Positions 1 through 6,787 of a stretch of DNA of 29,295 nucleotides are shown here, in pieces (position 1 is the first letter of the stretch; each line of letters starts with the position of its first letter). The position numbers and the translations under genes are program-made. The notes under the pieces were generated by a model that had not been told where the DNA came from, searched no databases, and was given only the letters and a program-made list of their open reading frames with translations. This DNA is from an uncultured Clostridia bacterium (GTDB taxonomy: Bacteria; Bacillota; Clostridia; TANB77; CAG-508): assembly GCA_934167365.1 (NCBI GenBank), contig CAKPKU010000012.1, positions 1 to 29,295 of the forward strand, written 5' to 3'.

Positions 1-46
1 TTTTATTCATTTTTATATGTTTTCATCTCCTGCTCGGTACTCATCT

Positions 47-75
47 ATAATACCATTTTGCTCTTTGATTGTCAA
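47..75 (-). promoter_or_regulatory. sigma-A promoter reading off the left edge
   Basis: On the minus strand there is a perfect -35 box TTGACA (70-75), a 17-bp spacer and the -10 box TATTAT (47-52), preceded by TG one base upstream (extended -10). Transcription would start near position 40 and leave the window at its left edge. An AGGAG lies at 27-31, but the only ATG able to open a frame that runs off the edge (8-10) is 16 bases away, longer than usual, so the start of the next gene is unresolved. Confidence 0.7.
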
Positions 76-189
76 CACATTTTTTCGATTTTTTAATATT
101 TTTGTCTAATTATGTCGTACCTGATAACATAATATTTCACTTGGATGTTTATGTTTTCTATTAATGGTATTTTATGTTTAATTTTTGCC

Positions 190-423
190 TTATATATCAA
201 CTAATATTACATCATCTCCAATACATTTTATTCGTTCCCAATCTATTACTATGTCATCTTCCCTTGCAAACATATTCATTAATTTTTTACTTCCTGGTAC
301 AATTATTGATGTAATTCTTCCATTTTCTAAATTTGCACATACATCTTGAACAAATCCTAATCTTTTTCCATTATTTATATTTATAACTTCTTTATGTTTG
401 AAATCCATACCTGTTTCTTTCAT
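190..423 (-). CDS. ylmC: YlmC/YmxH family sporulation protein (PRC-barrel)
   Basis: This is a 77-residue protein of the small PRC-barrel family called YlmC/YmxH, usually found beside sigG in Clostridia and Bacilli. The family resemblance lies in the first half, where 'GKRLGFVQDVCANLENGRI' fits the pattern 'G..lG...D...d...G.I', followed by a basic/acidic barrel ending in a 'WERIKCIGDDVILVDI'-type strand. The family's role in sporulation is not well defined; PRC barrels generally mediate protein or RNA contacts. The start ATG has a good Shine-Dalgarno, AAGGAG eight bases upstream. The gene lies about 720 bp downstream of sigG, further than usual, and the gap between them holds repeats and hairpins, so it is probably transcribed separately. 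Identification rests on both sequence and position. Confidence 0.85.
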   Translation of the reverse strand: MKETGMDFKHKEVININNGKRLGFVQDVCANLENGRITSIIVPGSKKLMNMFAREDDIVIDWERIKCIGDDVILVDI

Positions 424-491
424 ACGAATATCTCCTTATATGATATATTTAGATTTTTATAAAGGCTTTATCTATAAACCTATTGTCACTT

Positions 492-521
492 TTTATAAGA
501 TTTCAGTTACATGAATATTAC
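492..521 (-). promoter_or_regulatory. possible sigma-E-type promoter for ylmC
   Basis: GTAATATT (minus strand, 514-521) matches the sigma-E -35 consensus GKMATATT. It is followed after 14 bases by CTTATAAA (492-499), which agrees with CATACAMT at five of eight positions. It sits about 70 bp upstream of the ylmC start. The -10 match is weak and the DNA is A+T-rich, so this is tentative. Confidence 0.22.
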
Positions 522-597
522 ATTTTGCATACCATTTTATTCCAGTTATTTATTAATATATTCAAAATTGATCTTTATATTCGTTTTAATTTAATTA

Positions 598-709
598 CAA
601 AGTCCGCTTTAAATTATTCGTGCACAAAAACTATGCAGTAGTTCTGTGTGCAATACTTTAGACAAGCCTTTTTATATACTAAAAAATTACTTTCTCAAAA
701 ATATCAAAT
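598..709. repeat. diverged intergenic repeat, copy 1
   Basis: This 112-bp copy begins CAAAGTCCGC and ends AAATATCAAAT. It aligns end to end with 822-932 at roughly 70-75 percent identity by eye. Inside it, TGCACA..AACTA..TAGTT..TGTGCA (621-652) can fold into a hairpin. Read in the plus direction both copies encode similar peptide fragments (KV..K.FV.KN.AV.LC), but copy 1 has a stop soon after. Confidence 0.6.
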
Positions 710-817
710 AAATTGAACTTACTTTTGTTCAATTTATACTTATATATTGAACTTTGGTACCATATAAGTATAGAAATTATTATTTGATTTCTATACTTTT
801 CTATTGTAAAACAATAG
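708..817. repeat. cluster of three hairpins between the repeat copies
   Basis: There are three perfect inverted repeats in a row: an 11-bp stem with an 8-base loop (708-718/727-737), a 12-bp stem with a 9-base loop (766-777/787-798), and a 7-bp stem with a 3-base loop (801-807/811-817). All are A+T-rich. None is followed by a clear run of T on either strand, so terminator function is not evident. They lie immediately upstream of repeat copy 2. Confidence 0.55.
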
Positions 818-821
818 AGGA

Positions 822-932
822 CAAAGTCTGCATTAAATCGTTTGTGAACAAAAATTCCGCCGTAATTTTATGTACAATATATGACAAAGCTTTTTTATAT
901 AATAGTAAATTACTTGCTTTAAAATATCAAAT
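822..932. repeat. diverged intergenic repeat, copy 2
   Basis: Second copy of the element at 598-709. Its hairpin (845-876) keeps the same geometry. One inner pair that is C-G in copy 1 is T-A here, a compensatory change; a second pair is lost and another gained. This suggests, weakly, that the folded form mattered. The spacing between copies is 224 bp. Confidence 0.6.
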
Positions 933-1003
933 TACTAAATCAATCTATGCCTATGTGTAGAACCTTTCTATTATATAAAATAAGTATATAGAAAAATTTA
1001 TGT

Positions 1004-1040
1004 AAAAAACATAAATAATTTTTTTATATTTATGTTTTTT
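1004..1040. repeat. 14-bp A+T-rich inverted repeat
   Basis: A perfect 14-bp stem (1004-1017/1027-1040) around a 9-base loop; only one of its 14 pairs is G-C. Its outer pairs are themselves A/T runs, so it could act as a weak bidirectional terminator, but the low G+C makes this uncertain. Confidence 0.4.
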
Positions 1041-1110
1041 ATCATAAGAAGTTTAAAGTTTATACAAACTTTCCGATGCGCTCTATAAAATAGAGCCTTT
1101 GTTAATTTTA

Positions 1111-1141
1111 AATAGACAAGAGCTTCAACCTCTTGTCTATT
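1111..1141 (-). terminator. hairpin terminator after sigG
   Basis: A 12-bp perfect stem (AATAGACAAGAG paired with CTCTTGTCTATT, 1111-1122/1130-1141) with a 7-base loop starts two bases after the sigG stop codon. The minus-strand tail is TAAAATTAAC rather than a clean U run, so termination may be inefficient. On the plus strand the tail is richer in T. Confidence 0.6.
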
Positions 1142-1143
1142 TT

Positions 1144-1917
1144 CTATTTATATATTCTTTTTATATGATCTAGGGCATTTTTTTCAATTCTTGATACTTG
1201 TGCTTGTGATATGCCTATTTCATCTGCTACTTCCATTTGAGTTCTTCCATCAAAAAATCTTCTTTGAATTATATTTTGCTCTTTTGCATTTAATTTTTTC
1301 ATTGCTTCTGCTATTGTTATATTTTCTGTCCAAAACTCATCATTGTTCTTTTTGTCTTTAACTTGATCCATTAAAAATATACTTTCTGCTCCATCTCCAT
1401 ATACTGGCTCTTGTAATGATACTGGACTTTGTATTGCATCTAAACACATAACTACATCTTCTGTACTTACCTCTAATTTTTTTGCTATTTCTTCTATGCT
1501 TAGCTCTTTTTGTTGCTCTTTATTATATTTTTCTTTAATTGCTAATACCTTATATGCCAAATCACGTATTGATCTACTTACTCTTATTGAATTATTATCT
1601 CGTAAATATCTTCTTACTTCTCCTATAATCATTGGGACTGCGTATGTGCTGAATTGTACATTTTGAGATAAATCAAAATTATCTATTGATTTAATTAGAC
1701 CAATACATCCTACTTGAAATAAATCATCTGGATTTTCTCCTCTGTTTGAAAACCTTTGAATAACACTTAAAACCAACCTAAGATTTCCATTTATAAACTT
1801 TGCTCTTGCTTGTTCATCTCCATTTTTTATTTTTTCTAATAATTCCTTTTTTTCCTCATTTGATAACATAGGTAATTTACTTGTGTTAACTCCACATATT
1901 TCTACCTTTCTAATCAA
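1144..1917 (-). CDS. sigG: RNA polymerase sporulation sigma factor sigma-G
   Basis: A 257-residue sigma-70 family protein, the usual length of sigma-G, the late forespore sigma factor that directs transcription of spore-protection and germination genes. The N-terminus 'KVEICGVNTSKLP' is the sigma-G signature. The core-binding region 2 holds 'NGNLRLVLSVIQRF', 'DDLFQVGCIGLIKSIDNFD' and 'FSTYAVPMIIGEVRRYLRD', and region 4 ends in the helix-turn-helix 'MEVADEIGISQAQVSRIEK'. The start is a TTG codon seven bases after AAAGGAGG; this places the KVEICGV motif where the family has it, so a downstream Met is not the start. The gene lies 73 bp after sigE, and its ribosome site is within a hairpin and next to a sigma-F-type promoter (see those entries). 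Confidence 0.97.
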   Translation of the reverse strand: MIRKVEICGVNTSKLPMLSNEEKKELLEKIKNGDEQARAKFINGNLRLVLSVIQRFSNRGENPDDLFQVGCIGLIKSIDNFDLSQNVQFSTYAVPMIIGEVRRYLRDNNSIRVSRSIRDLAYKVLAIKEKYNKEQQKELSIEEIAKKLEVSTEDVVMCLDAIQSPVSLQEPVYGDGAESIFLMDQVKDKKNNDEFWTENITIAEAMKKLNAKEQNIIQRRFFDGRTQMEVADEIGISQAQVSRIEKNALDHIKRIYK

Positions 1918-1925
1918 ATAAAAAC

Positions 1926-1964
1926 CTCCTTTAGAAATATTTGTTTATATTATTTCCAAAGGAG
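1926..1964 (-). promoter_or_regulatory. hairpin sequestering the sigG Shine-Dalgarno
   Basis: On the minus strand CTCCTTTGGAAATA (1951-1964) can pair with TATTTCTAAAGGAG (1926-1939), 13 of 14 positions, across an 11-base loop. The 3' arm contains AAAGGAG, the Shine-Dalgarno of sigG, so an RNA carrying both arms would hide it. The stem is followed by GTTTTTATTT, so it might also terminate read-through from sigE. A similar leader stem-loop limiting sigG translation is known in Bacillus subtilis. Confidence 0.7.
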
Positions 1965-1976
1965 TATTTTTTATTC
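1948..1976 (-). promoter_or_regulatory. putative sigma-F-type promoter of sigG
   Basis: GGAAATAATA (1948-1957, minus strand) fits the sigma-F/sigma-G -10 consensus GGNRANAMTR at every position. GAATA (1972-1976), 14 bases upstream, matches GYATA at four of five. The predicted start (about 1941) lies just downstream of the 5' arm of the Shine-Dalgarno hairpin, so a transcript from here would lack that arm and be freely translatable. sigG is known to be a sigma-F target in Bacillus. Confidence 0.55.
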
Positions 1977-1990
1977 TATTTATAATTTTA

Positions 1991-2722
1991 TTATCCTGTT
2001 TTACTTTTTATTTCCTTTCTCATTTTAGATATAATTTTCTTTTCTAATCTAGATATGTAACTTTGTGAAATACCTAACATATCTGCAACTTCTTTTTGTG
2101 TTTTTTCTTCATAATCTCCAAATCCAAACCTTAGCTCCATTATGTTTCTTTCTCTTTTATTTAACTTTGTTATAGATTCTTTTAATAATTTTTTATCAAC
2201 TTCATCTTCTATTCTTCTGGATGTAATATCTGATTCAGTTCCTAGTATATCTGATAATAATAGTTCATTTCCATCTCCATCTTGATTTAAAGGCTCATCT
2301 ATTGATATTTCACCTTTTATTTTATTGCTCTTTCTTAAATGCATTAATATTTCATTTTCAATGCATCTTGATGCATATGTAGCTAGTTTTATATTTTTAT
2401 CTGTATTAAACGTATTTATTGCCTTCATAAGCCCTATCGTTCCAATTGATATTAAATCTTCTATTCCAATTCCAGTGTTTTCAAACTTTTTTGCTATATA
2501 TACAACTAATCTTAAATTTCTTTCTACTAATAATTTTTTTACGCCTTCATCTCCTTCAGATAGTTTTTTTAGTGCTTCCTCTTCTTCATTTCCTTCTAAT
2601 GGTGGAGGTAATGTTTGACTACCTGCAATGTAATATATAGGCAATTCCTCAATTATATCTTTATTTAAATATCTAGCATACACTGTATTTACTTTTGTCT
2701 TCAATATTTGAATTATATTCAT
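1991..2722 (-). CDS. sigE: RNA polymerase sporulation sigma factor pro-sigma-E
   Basis: A 243-residue precursor of sigma-E, the first mother-cell sigma factor. The N-terminal prosequence of about 29 residues is followed by 'YYIAGSQTLPPPL', the conserved segment at which SpoIIGA cleaves pro-sigma-E in Bacillus. Region 2 holds 'ERNLRLVVYIAKKF', 'EDLISIGTIGLMKAINTF' and 'ATYASRCIENEILMHLRK'; region 4 ends in 'KEVADMLGISQSYISRLEK'. The ATG lies inside the 3' end of spoIIGA (50-bp overlap), with AAAGGAG 11 bases upstream, so protease and substrate are made from one message. No separate promoter is visible between them. Confidence 0.97.
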   Translation of the reverse strand: MNIIQILKTKVNTVYARYLNKDIIEELPIYYIAGSQTLPPPLEGNEEEEALKKLSEGDEGVKKLLVERNLRLVVYIAKKFENTGIGIEDLISIGTIGLMKAINTFNTDKNIKLATYASRCIENEILMHLRKSNKIKGEISIDEPLNQDGDGNELLLSDILGTESDITSRRIEDEVDKKLLKESITKLNKRERNIMELRFGFGDYEEKTQKEVADMLGISQSYISRLEKKIISKMRKEIKSKTG

Positions 2723-3620
2723 TTTGAGTATTACTCCTTTCTAATATATGTAAACCTATTAAAGCAGAATATTTATTATTTTTAGTAAGAGCATCTTTAT
2801 ATATCCCAATAAGAACATTATTTATTTCATATATTTCATCTTGATATTCAACTTTTACTTTATCAACCTTATATGCTGGAATTATTCCATCTTTATTTCC
2901 TAGTGACATATATGGAATAATTCTTATATTGCCATTAAGATTGTCTGTTTTAAAATTTTTATCACCCCCCATCATCTGCTCTATTTCTTGCATTTCATTT
3001 ATTGGAATTAAGTTTTTCATTGCATTTTTTTCGACTATTATTACTGGATCTTTACTTATTGGATCTGTTAATAAATTCCCTGTATCCATTAATGATTTGA
3101 CCTTTATGTACGTTTCTTTTATATAAATTGTTAATTCACAAATCATATCTTTTTTTGTTAATTTAGATTTTAATTTTATTATATTCATTACCAATTTTAT
3201 TAATATTAAACTTACTAGTGCTGATATTAGTAGAATTTCAAATATATAGTCTCCACCAATTATTATTCCATTTACCATATACATTACTTTTGGTTTTACA
3301 CAATGTACAAATCCTAGTGTACAGCCAGCATAAACAAATGAAACAAATAAAAACACTAATGTTTCTTTGGCAAGATTTTTGGCACCTATTGAGTTAAATC
3401 CTATTTTTACTAAAATACCTGCTATTACTATTTTTGAGATATTAATTATATAATTTGGTAAATTTACATATAGTGAAAAAACGTATAAAGAGCCTAATAT
3501 ACTTGCTACAAGTAATCTTAATCGATTTTGCTTTCTTTTTAATAATCTCCCTGTTGTATATAATATTAGGTAATTCATACAGACATTTTCTAAAATAATT
3601 AAATCTAAATATGCAACCAT
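2673..3620 (-). CDS. spoIIGA: sigma-E processing peptidase SpoIIGA
   Basis: A 315-residue membrane aspartic protease that removes the pro-sequence of sigma-E in the mother cell when signalled from the forespore by SpoIIR. The N-terminal half (about residues 1-150) is hydrophobic with about five membrane segments. The cytoplasmic C-terminal half holds the catalytic motif 'LMDTGNLLTDP', with Asp179 corresponding to the active-site Asp of Bacillus SpoIIGA. The start ATG has AAAGGAG six bases upstream. The last 16 codons overlap sigE in another frame, implying coupled translation. The gene is transcribed from a long-spacer sigma-A promoter just upstream and separated from ftsZ by a terminator. 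Confidence 0.95.
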   Translation of the reverse strand: MVAYLDLIILENVCMNYLILYTTGRLLKRKQNRLRLLVASILGSLYVFSLYVNLPNYIINISKIVIAGILVKIGFNSIGAKNLAKETLVFLFVSFVYAGCTLGFVHCVKPKVMYMVNGIIIGGDYIFEILLISALVSLILIKLVMNIIKLKSKLTKKDMICELTIYIKETYIKVKSLMDTGNLLTDPISKDPVIIVEKNAMKNLIPINEMQEIEQMMGGDKNFKTDNLNGNIRIIPYMSLGNKDGIIPAYKVDKVKVEYQDEIYEINNVLIGIYKDALTKNNKYSALIGLHILERSNTQNEYNSNIEDKSKYSVC

Positions 3621-3650
3621 GTAAATCTCCTTTCATTTGTAATATTTATT

Positions 3651-3683
3651 ATTATAGTTCTTTCTTTTAGAAAAAGCTGTCAT
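3651..3683 (-). promoter_or_regulatory. long-spacer sigma-A promoter of spoIIGA-sigE
   Basis: On the minus strand a perfect -10 TATAAT (3651-3656) is preceded, after 21 bases, by ATGACA (3678-3683), which matches TTGACA at five of six. Normal spacing is 17. The Bacillus spoIIG promoter, which needs Spo0A, has a similarly overlong spacer (22 bp). No clear Spo0A box (TGTCGAA) is visible in the short space before the ftsZ terminator, so control by Spo0A is inference. Confidence 0.6.
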
Positions 3684-3695
3684 ATCTTGAGGCAG

Positions 3696-3734
3696 AAAAA
3701 AAGAAATAATCTACATATATAGATTATTTCTTTT
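3696..3734 (-). terminator. terminator of the ftsA-ftsZ transcript
   Basis: A 15-bp perfect stem (3699-3713/3720-3734) with a 6-base loop lies 88 bp beyond the ftsZ stop. On the minus strand its 3' side runs into seven T residues (3696-3702). It separates the division genes from the spoIIGA promoter. Confidence 0.8.
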
Positions 3735-3821
3735 AAAATTTTTATATATTTGACAAGTTAATTTTTATAATCCCTATTTTCTATAAATAGTTTATTTATA
3801 AATTACTTTATATTAATCTCA

Positions 3822-4961
3822 TTATTGTGGTCTATTACCATTTTTTTTTCTTAAAAATGATGGTATGTCTAAATCATTACCATTAATTGGCTCTGGTCTT
3901 GTTGGTTGAGTATTTATTTTTTGGTCTCCACCCCATGGTTTTGATGTTGGTATTTCGTTTGATGTTGGAATTGTTCCTATTTTTGGTTTTACTTCTTTAT
4001 CAAATCCAGTTGCTATAACTGTAATTACTATATCTTCATCTAAACTTTCATCTATAACTGCACCAAATATAATATTAGCTTCTGGATCTACACTGCGTTG
4101 TACTAGCTCTGCTGCTGTATTAACTTCATGTAATCCTAAATTTGGTCCACCTGTTATATTGATGATAATTCCCTTTGCACCTTCAATAGAACTTTCAAGC
4201 ATTGGGTTTTGTATTGCTTGTTTTGCTGCATCTTCTGCTCTTGATTCTCCTGATGCTCTACCAACACCCATATGAGCTATACCTGTATTTAACATTATAG
4301 TTTTAACATCTGCAAAGTCTAAGTTTACAAGTCCTGGTACTGCAATTAGGTCTGATATACCTTGTACACCTTGTCTTAATACATCATCTGCCATTTTAAA
4401 AGCTTCAACTATTGATGTTTTTCTATCTATAATTTGTAATAGCTTATCATTTGGAATAACAACTAATGTATCTACTTTGCTTTTTAAACTTTCTATTCCT
4501 CTTTCAGCTTGTGATAATCTTTTTTTACCTTCAAATGTGAATGGCTTTGTTACAACACCTATAGTTAATATTCCCATTTCTTTAGCGCATGCTGCAACTA
4601 TTGGTGCGGCTCCTGTACCAGTTCCTCCACCCATTCCTGCTGTAACGAACACCATGTCTGCGCCTCTTAAAGCTTCTGTTATTTCTGATTTGCTTTCTTC
4701 TGCTGCTTGTGCTCCGATATCTGGATTTGCACCTGCACCTAATCCCCTTGTAATTTTTTCACCTATTTGTATTTTTGATACTGCTTTTGATAGTAATAGT
4801 GCTTGTCTATCAGTATTGACTGCTACAAATTCTACTCCTCTTATTCCAGAATCAACCATTCTGTTTACAGCATTTGTGCCGCCTCCACCTACACCAATTA
4901 CTTTGATTGTAGCTGTTCCATCTATCATTATTCCACTTTCTTCTGCGCTATCCATTATCAT
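3822..4961 (-). CDS. ftsZ: cell division protein FtsZ
   Basis: A 379-residue tubulin-like GTPase that polymerises into the Z ring at the division site. The GTP-binding signature 'GGGTGTGAAP' is at residues 111-120, the N-terminal loop 'VIGVGGGGTNAVNRM' at 21-35, and the T7 synergy loop 'GLVNLDFADVKTIM' around residue 215. A linker of about 45 residues leads to the C-terminal tail 'DLDIPSFLRKKNGNRPQ', the segment that contacts FtsA. Two Met codons lie close together at the start; the first is chosen because GGGAGG lies nine bases upstream. The gap to ftsA is 75 bp and contains a small hairpin (5012-5027) without a U run, so the two genes are probably cotranscribed. Confidence 0.98.
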   Translation of the reverse strand: MIMDSAEESGIMIDGTATIKVIGVGGGGTNAVNRMVDSGIRGVEFVAVNTDRQALLLSKAVSKIQIGEKITRGLGAGANPDIGAQAAEESKSEITEALRGADMVFVTAGMGGGTGTGAAPIVAACAKEMGILTIGVVTKPFTFEGKKRLSQAERGIESLKSKVDTLVVIPNDKLLQIIDRKTSIVEAFKMADDVLRQGVQGISDLIAVPGLVNLDFADVKTIMLNTGIAHMGVGRASGESRAEDAAKQAIQNPMLESSIEGAKGIIINITGGPNLGLHEVNTAAELVQRSVDPEANIIFGAVIDESLDEDIVITVIATGFDKEVKPKIGTIPTSNEIPTSKPWGGDQKINTQPTRPEPINGNDLDIPSFLRKKNGNRPQ

Positions 4962-5036
4962 AATGTTCTTCCTCCCTATTTCTAAATTAAAATTAATAAC
5001 ATCCTTTTTTTGAGTAGGCTTCTACTCTTCTATACT

Positions 5037-6266
5037 CTATGAATAGAAAAAATCCTTTATTTTTTCTAAAACAATTTTTAATATACTCTTTTCAGAATGA
5101 GTATCTATATTGCTTGAAACATTTTTAGCAAATTGTCTTGAAGCTACATATCTTACCAAAGCATAGGCTGTTCTGTATACTGGTCTGATTGTGCTTACCA
5201 TTCTTCCTGTTGAGATTTTTACTGGTATATTTAAAATGATTTTTCCAGCGACATCACTTTTGCTTATATTTACTATTCCTTGACCTGTTAATATTACATT
5301 GTTTATTCTTGATTTTATTCCTTGTGCTGTTATATCATCATTTATCAATTTAAACATTTCTTCAATTCTGGCTTCAATTATTTCTATTAGCTCTGAACTT
5401 TTTATTATTTTGCTTCTGCTCTCATCTTTACATGTATTTAGCATTATTTCATTATCATTATCTATGTATGATCTCATTGCAAGTCCGTATTGTTTTTTTA
5501 GCTTATCAGCTTCTTCTAATGATATATTTAAAACTAAAGCTATATCATTAGTTATATTATCTCCTCCTAATGGTATTGTATTTGTGTATATATATTCTGA
5601 ACCTTCAAAAACTCCTATTTCTGTATTTCCCGCTCCAATGTCCAATATCATTACATTATCATTTATTTCGTTAGTATCTAATACAACATTTTTTTCGGCT
5701 AATGTTATTGGTACTATTCCATCTATCTCTAAATCTGCTTTTCTAAAAATATTATGTATTTGTCTGATATATTCTTTATTTGCTAGAACTATTTGTGCTT
5801 TTAGTGTAAATGATCCACAAAAACTCCCTACTGGATCTGATGTTATTTTTCCATCATCTAATATAAATTTGTCTGCTACTATGTCTATTATTGTTTTATT
5901 TTCTGGTACATCTATGTCTTTTGCTTGCATTATTGCTGATGATACATCTTTTGCAGATATTCCTGAATATCTGTCTTTAACTTCTTTTGTTACACTATTT
6001 TGTACAATTGTTGTATCTTTTCCATGTATTGTTATGTATGCTGAATTTATTTTTAAATTTGAATCTGTTTCAGCATCTTCAATTGTTTTTACTATAGTTC
6101 TAATTACATCTTCTTCATTTACAATTTTCCCTTTTTTTATTCCATTGCACATATTACTGGCACTACAGATTGTCTCAATTTGTCCAAAATTGTTTACTTC
6201 CCCTATTACAAGACTAACCTTTGAGGTACCAATATCCATACCTACAATTATATCTCCAACAGCCAA
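5037..6266 (-). CDS. ftsA: cell division protein FtsA
   Basis: A 409-residue actin-like ATPase that tethers FtsZ filaments to the membrane. Visible motifs are the phosphate-1 loop 'VGMDIGTSKVSLVIGEV' near the N-terminus, 'VMILDIGAGNTEIGVF' (phosphate 2) and 'NNVILTGQGIVNI' (adenosine motif). The C-terminal 'ILKIVLEKIKDFFYS' is the amphipathic membrane-targeting helix. An upstream ATG exists at 6279-6281, but it lies inside the Shine-Dalgarno (GGAGGAG) itself; a TTG at 6264-6266, about eight bases after GGAGG, is the better start and gives the normal FtsA N-terminus. A sigma-A promoter and a direct repeat lie upstream, separating it from sbp. Confidence 0.95.
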   Translation of the reverse strand: MAVGDIIVGMDIGTSKVSLVIGEVNNFGQIETICSASNMCNGIKKGKIVNEEDVIRTIVKTIEDAETDSNLKINSAYITIHGKDTTIVQNSVTKEVKDRYSGISAKDVSSAIMQAKDIDVPENKTIIDIVADKFILDDGKITSDPVGSFCGSFTLKAQIVLANKEYIRQIHNIFRKADLEIDGIVPITLAEKNVVLDTNEINDNVMILDIGAGNTEIGVFEGSEYIYTNTIPLGGDNITNDIALVLNISLEEADKLKKQYGLAMRSYIDNDNEIMLNTCKDESRSKIIKSSELIEIIEARIEEMFKLINDDITAQGIKSRINNVILTGQGIVNISKSDVAGKIILNIPVKISTGRMVSTIRPVYRTAYALVRYVASRQFAKNVSSNIDTHSEKSILKIVLEKIKDFFYS

Positions 6267-6306
6267 GGTTAACTCCTCCATTTATAACTCTTTTTATATA
6301 TCCATA

Positions 6307-6335
6307 AGAATATTATATTTCCGCAAAAATGTCAA
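6307..6335 (-). promoter_or_regulatory. sigma-A promoter of ftsA-ftsZ
   Basis: Perfect -35 TTGACA (6330-6335, minus strand), 17-bp spacer, -10 TATTCT (6307-6312, four of six). It starts transcription about 35 bp before the ftsA start and would let ftsA and ftsZ be expressed independently of the upstream division genes. Confidence 0.6.
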
Positions 6336-6348
6336 TACTAATTGTTAT

Positions 6349-6384
6349 ATTTTTGTAATAATACCGTAACATTTTTGTAATAAT
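6349..6384 (-). repeat. 14-bp direct repeat upstream of the ftsA promoter
   Basis: ATTATTACAAAAAT occurs at 6371-6384 and 6349-6362 (minus strand). Similarity continues a further five bases (GTTAC and ATAAC). The start-to-start distance is 22 bp, two turns of the helix, so the copies face the same side of the DNA. They end 13 bp upstream of the -35 box, the position of an activator site. Confidence 0.55.
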
Positions 6385-6400
6385 GTCTAATATGCTCTTA

Positions 6401-6784
6401 TTAATTTGTTTTTTTACATTTATTTTCTTTCTTTGACTTAACATGACTTGTTATTTTTTCTAAATAATATCTACGTATTGTTCCTAAATTTAAAAATATT
6501 CTACCAACAAATACAAATATTGCTGCTAAATAGATATCTACATTTAGTCTTGAACCTAAATATGTTAATAATATTGATAAAATTGCATTTCCTAAAAAAC
6601 CTGATATAAAAACTCCCATATTGAAATTTTTATTTAAGGATGCTACTATTCCACCAAAAATTGTATCTAATGCTGCAACTATACCTATTGCTAGATATTC
6701 TGAATATGTATATGATATAATTGGTGCAAAATTTCCTATTAAAGCTCCTATTATACATCCTATTAAAATCGCTATATATACCAT
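6401..6784 (-). CDS. sbp: small basic protein Sbp (DUF1290)
   Basis: A 127-residue membrane protein of the Sbp/DUF1290 family, found in the division cluster of many Firmicutes next to DUF881 proteins and ftsA. It has about four hydrophobic helices and includes 'GALIGNFAPIISYTYSEYLAIGIVAALDTIFGGIVASL', of which 'LDTIFGG' is typical. The tail is strongly basic (KKENKCKK), hence the name. Its function is unknown; position suggests a link to cell division or wall synthesis. The ATG is three bases after the stop of the preceding DUF881 gene and its AAGGAG lies inside that gene, so the two are translationally coupled. Confidence 0.9.
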   Translation of the reverse strand: MVYIAILIGCIIGALIGNFAPIISYTYSEYLAIGIVAALDTIFGGIVASLNKNFNMGVFISGFLGNAILSILLTYLGSRLNVDIYLAAIFVFVGRIFLNLGTIRRYYLEKITSHVKSKKENKCKKTN

Positions 6785-6787
6785 TTT

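Larger units (their letters stand above)
424..1110. other. gene-free gap between sigG and ylmC
   Basis: About 690 bp without a supportable gene. It contains two diverged copies of a 112-bp repeat (598-709 and 822-932), three A+T-rich hairpins between them (708-737, 766-798, 801-817), a long A+T hairpin at 1004-1040, and a small hairpin at 1080-1096 (GCTCTAT/ATAGAGC). The only plus-strand reading frame (754-960) starts with TTG, has no Shine-Dalgarno and runs through the second repeat copy, so it is not called as a gene. The region looks like the debris of a small repeated element. Confidence 0.6.

Noticed and set aside
754..960. 68-codon plus-strand frame in the sigG-ylmC gap
   Set aside because: It starts with TTG, has no Shine-Dalgarno, and covers the second copy of an intergenic repeat whose first copy has an in-frame stop.
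4477..5013. 178-codon plus-strand frame opposite ftsZ
   Set aside because: Antisense shadow of conserved ftsZ; low-complexity Pro/Ser/Ile composition and no ribosome site.
5299..6369. 356-codon plus-strand frame opposite ftsA
   Set aside because: It is antisense to a certain ftsA gene; the Ser/Ile/Phe-rich product is what the complement of A/T-ending codons produces.
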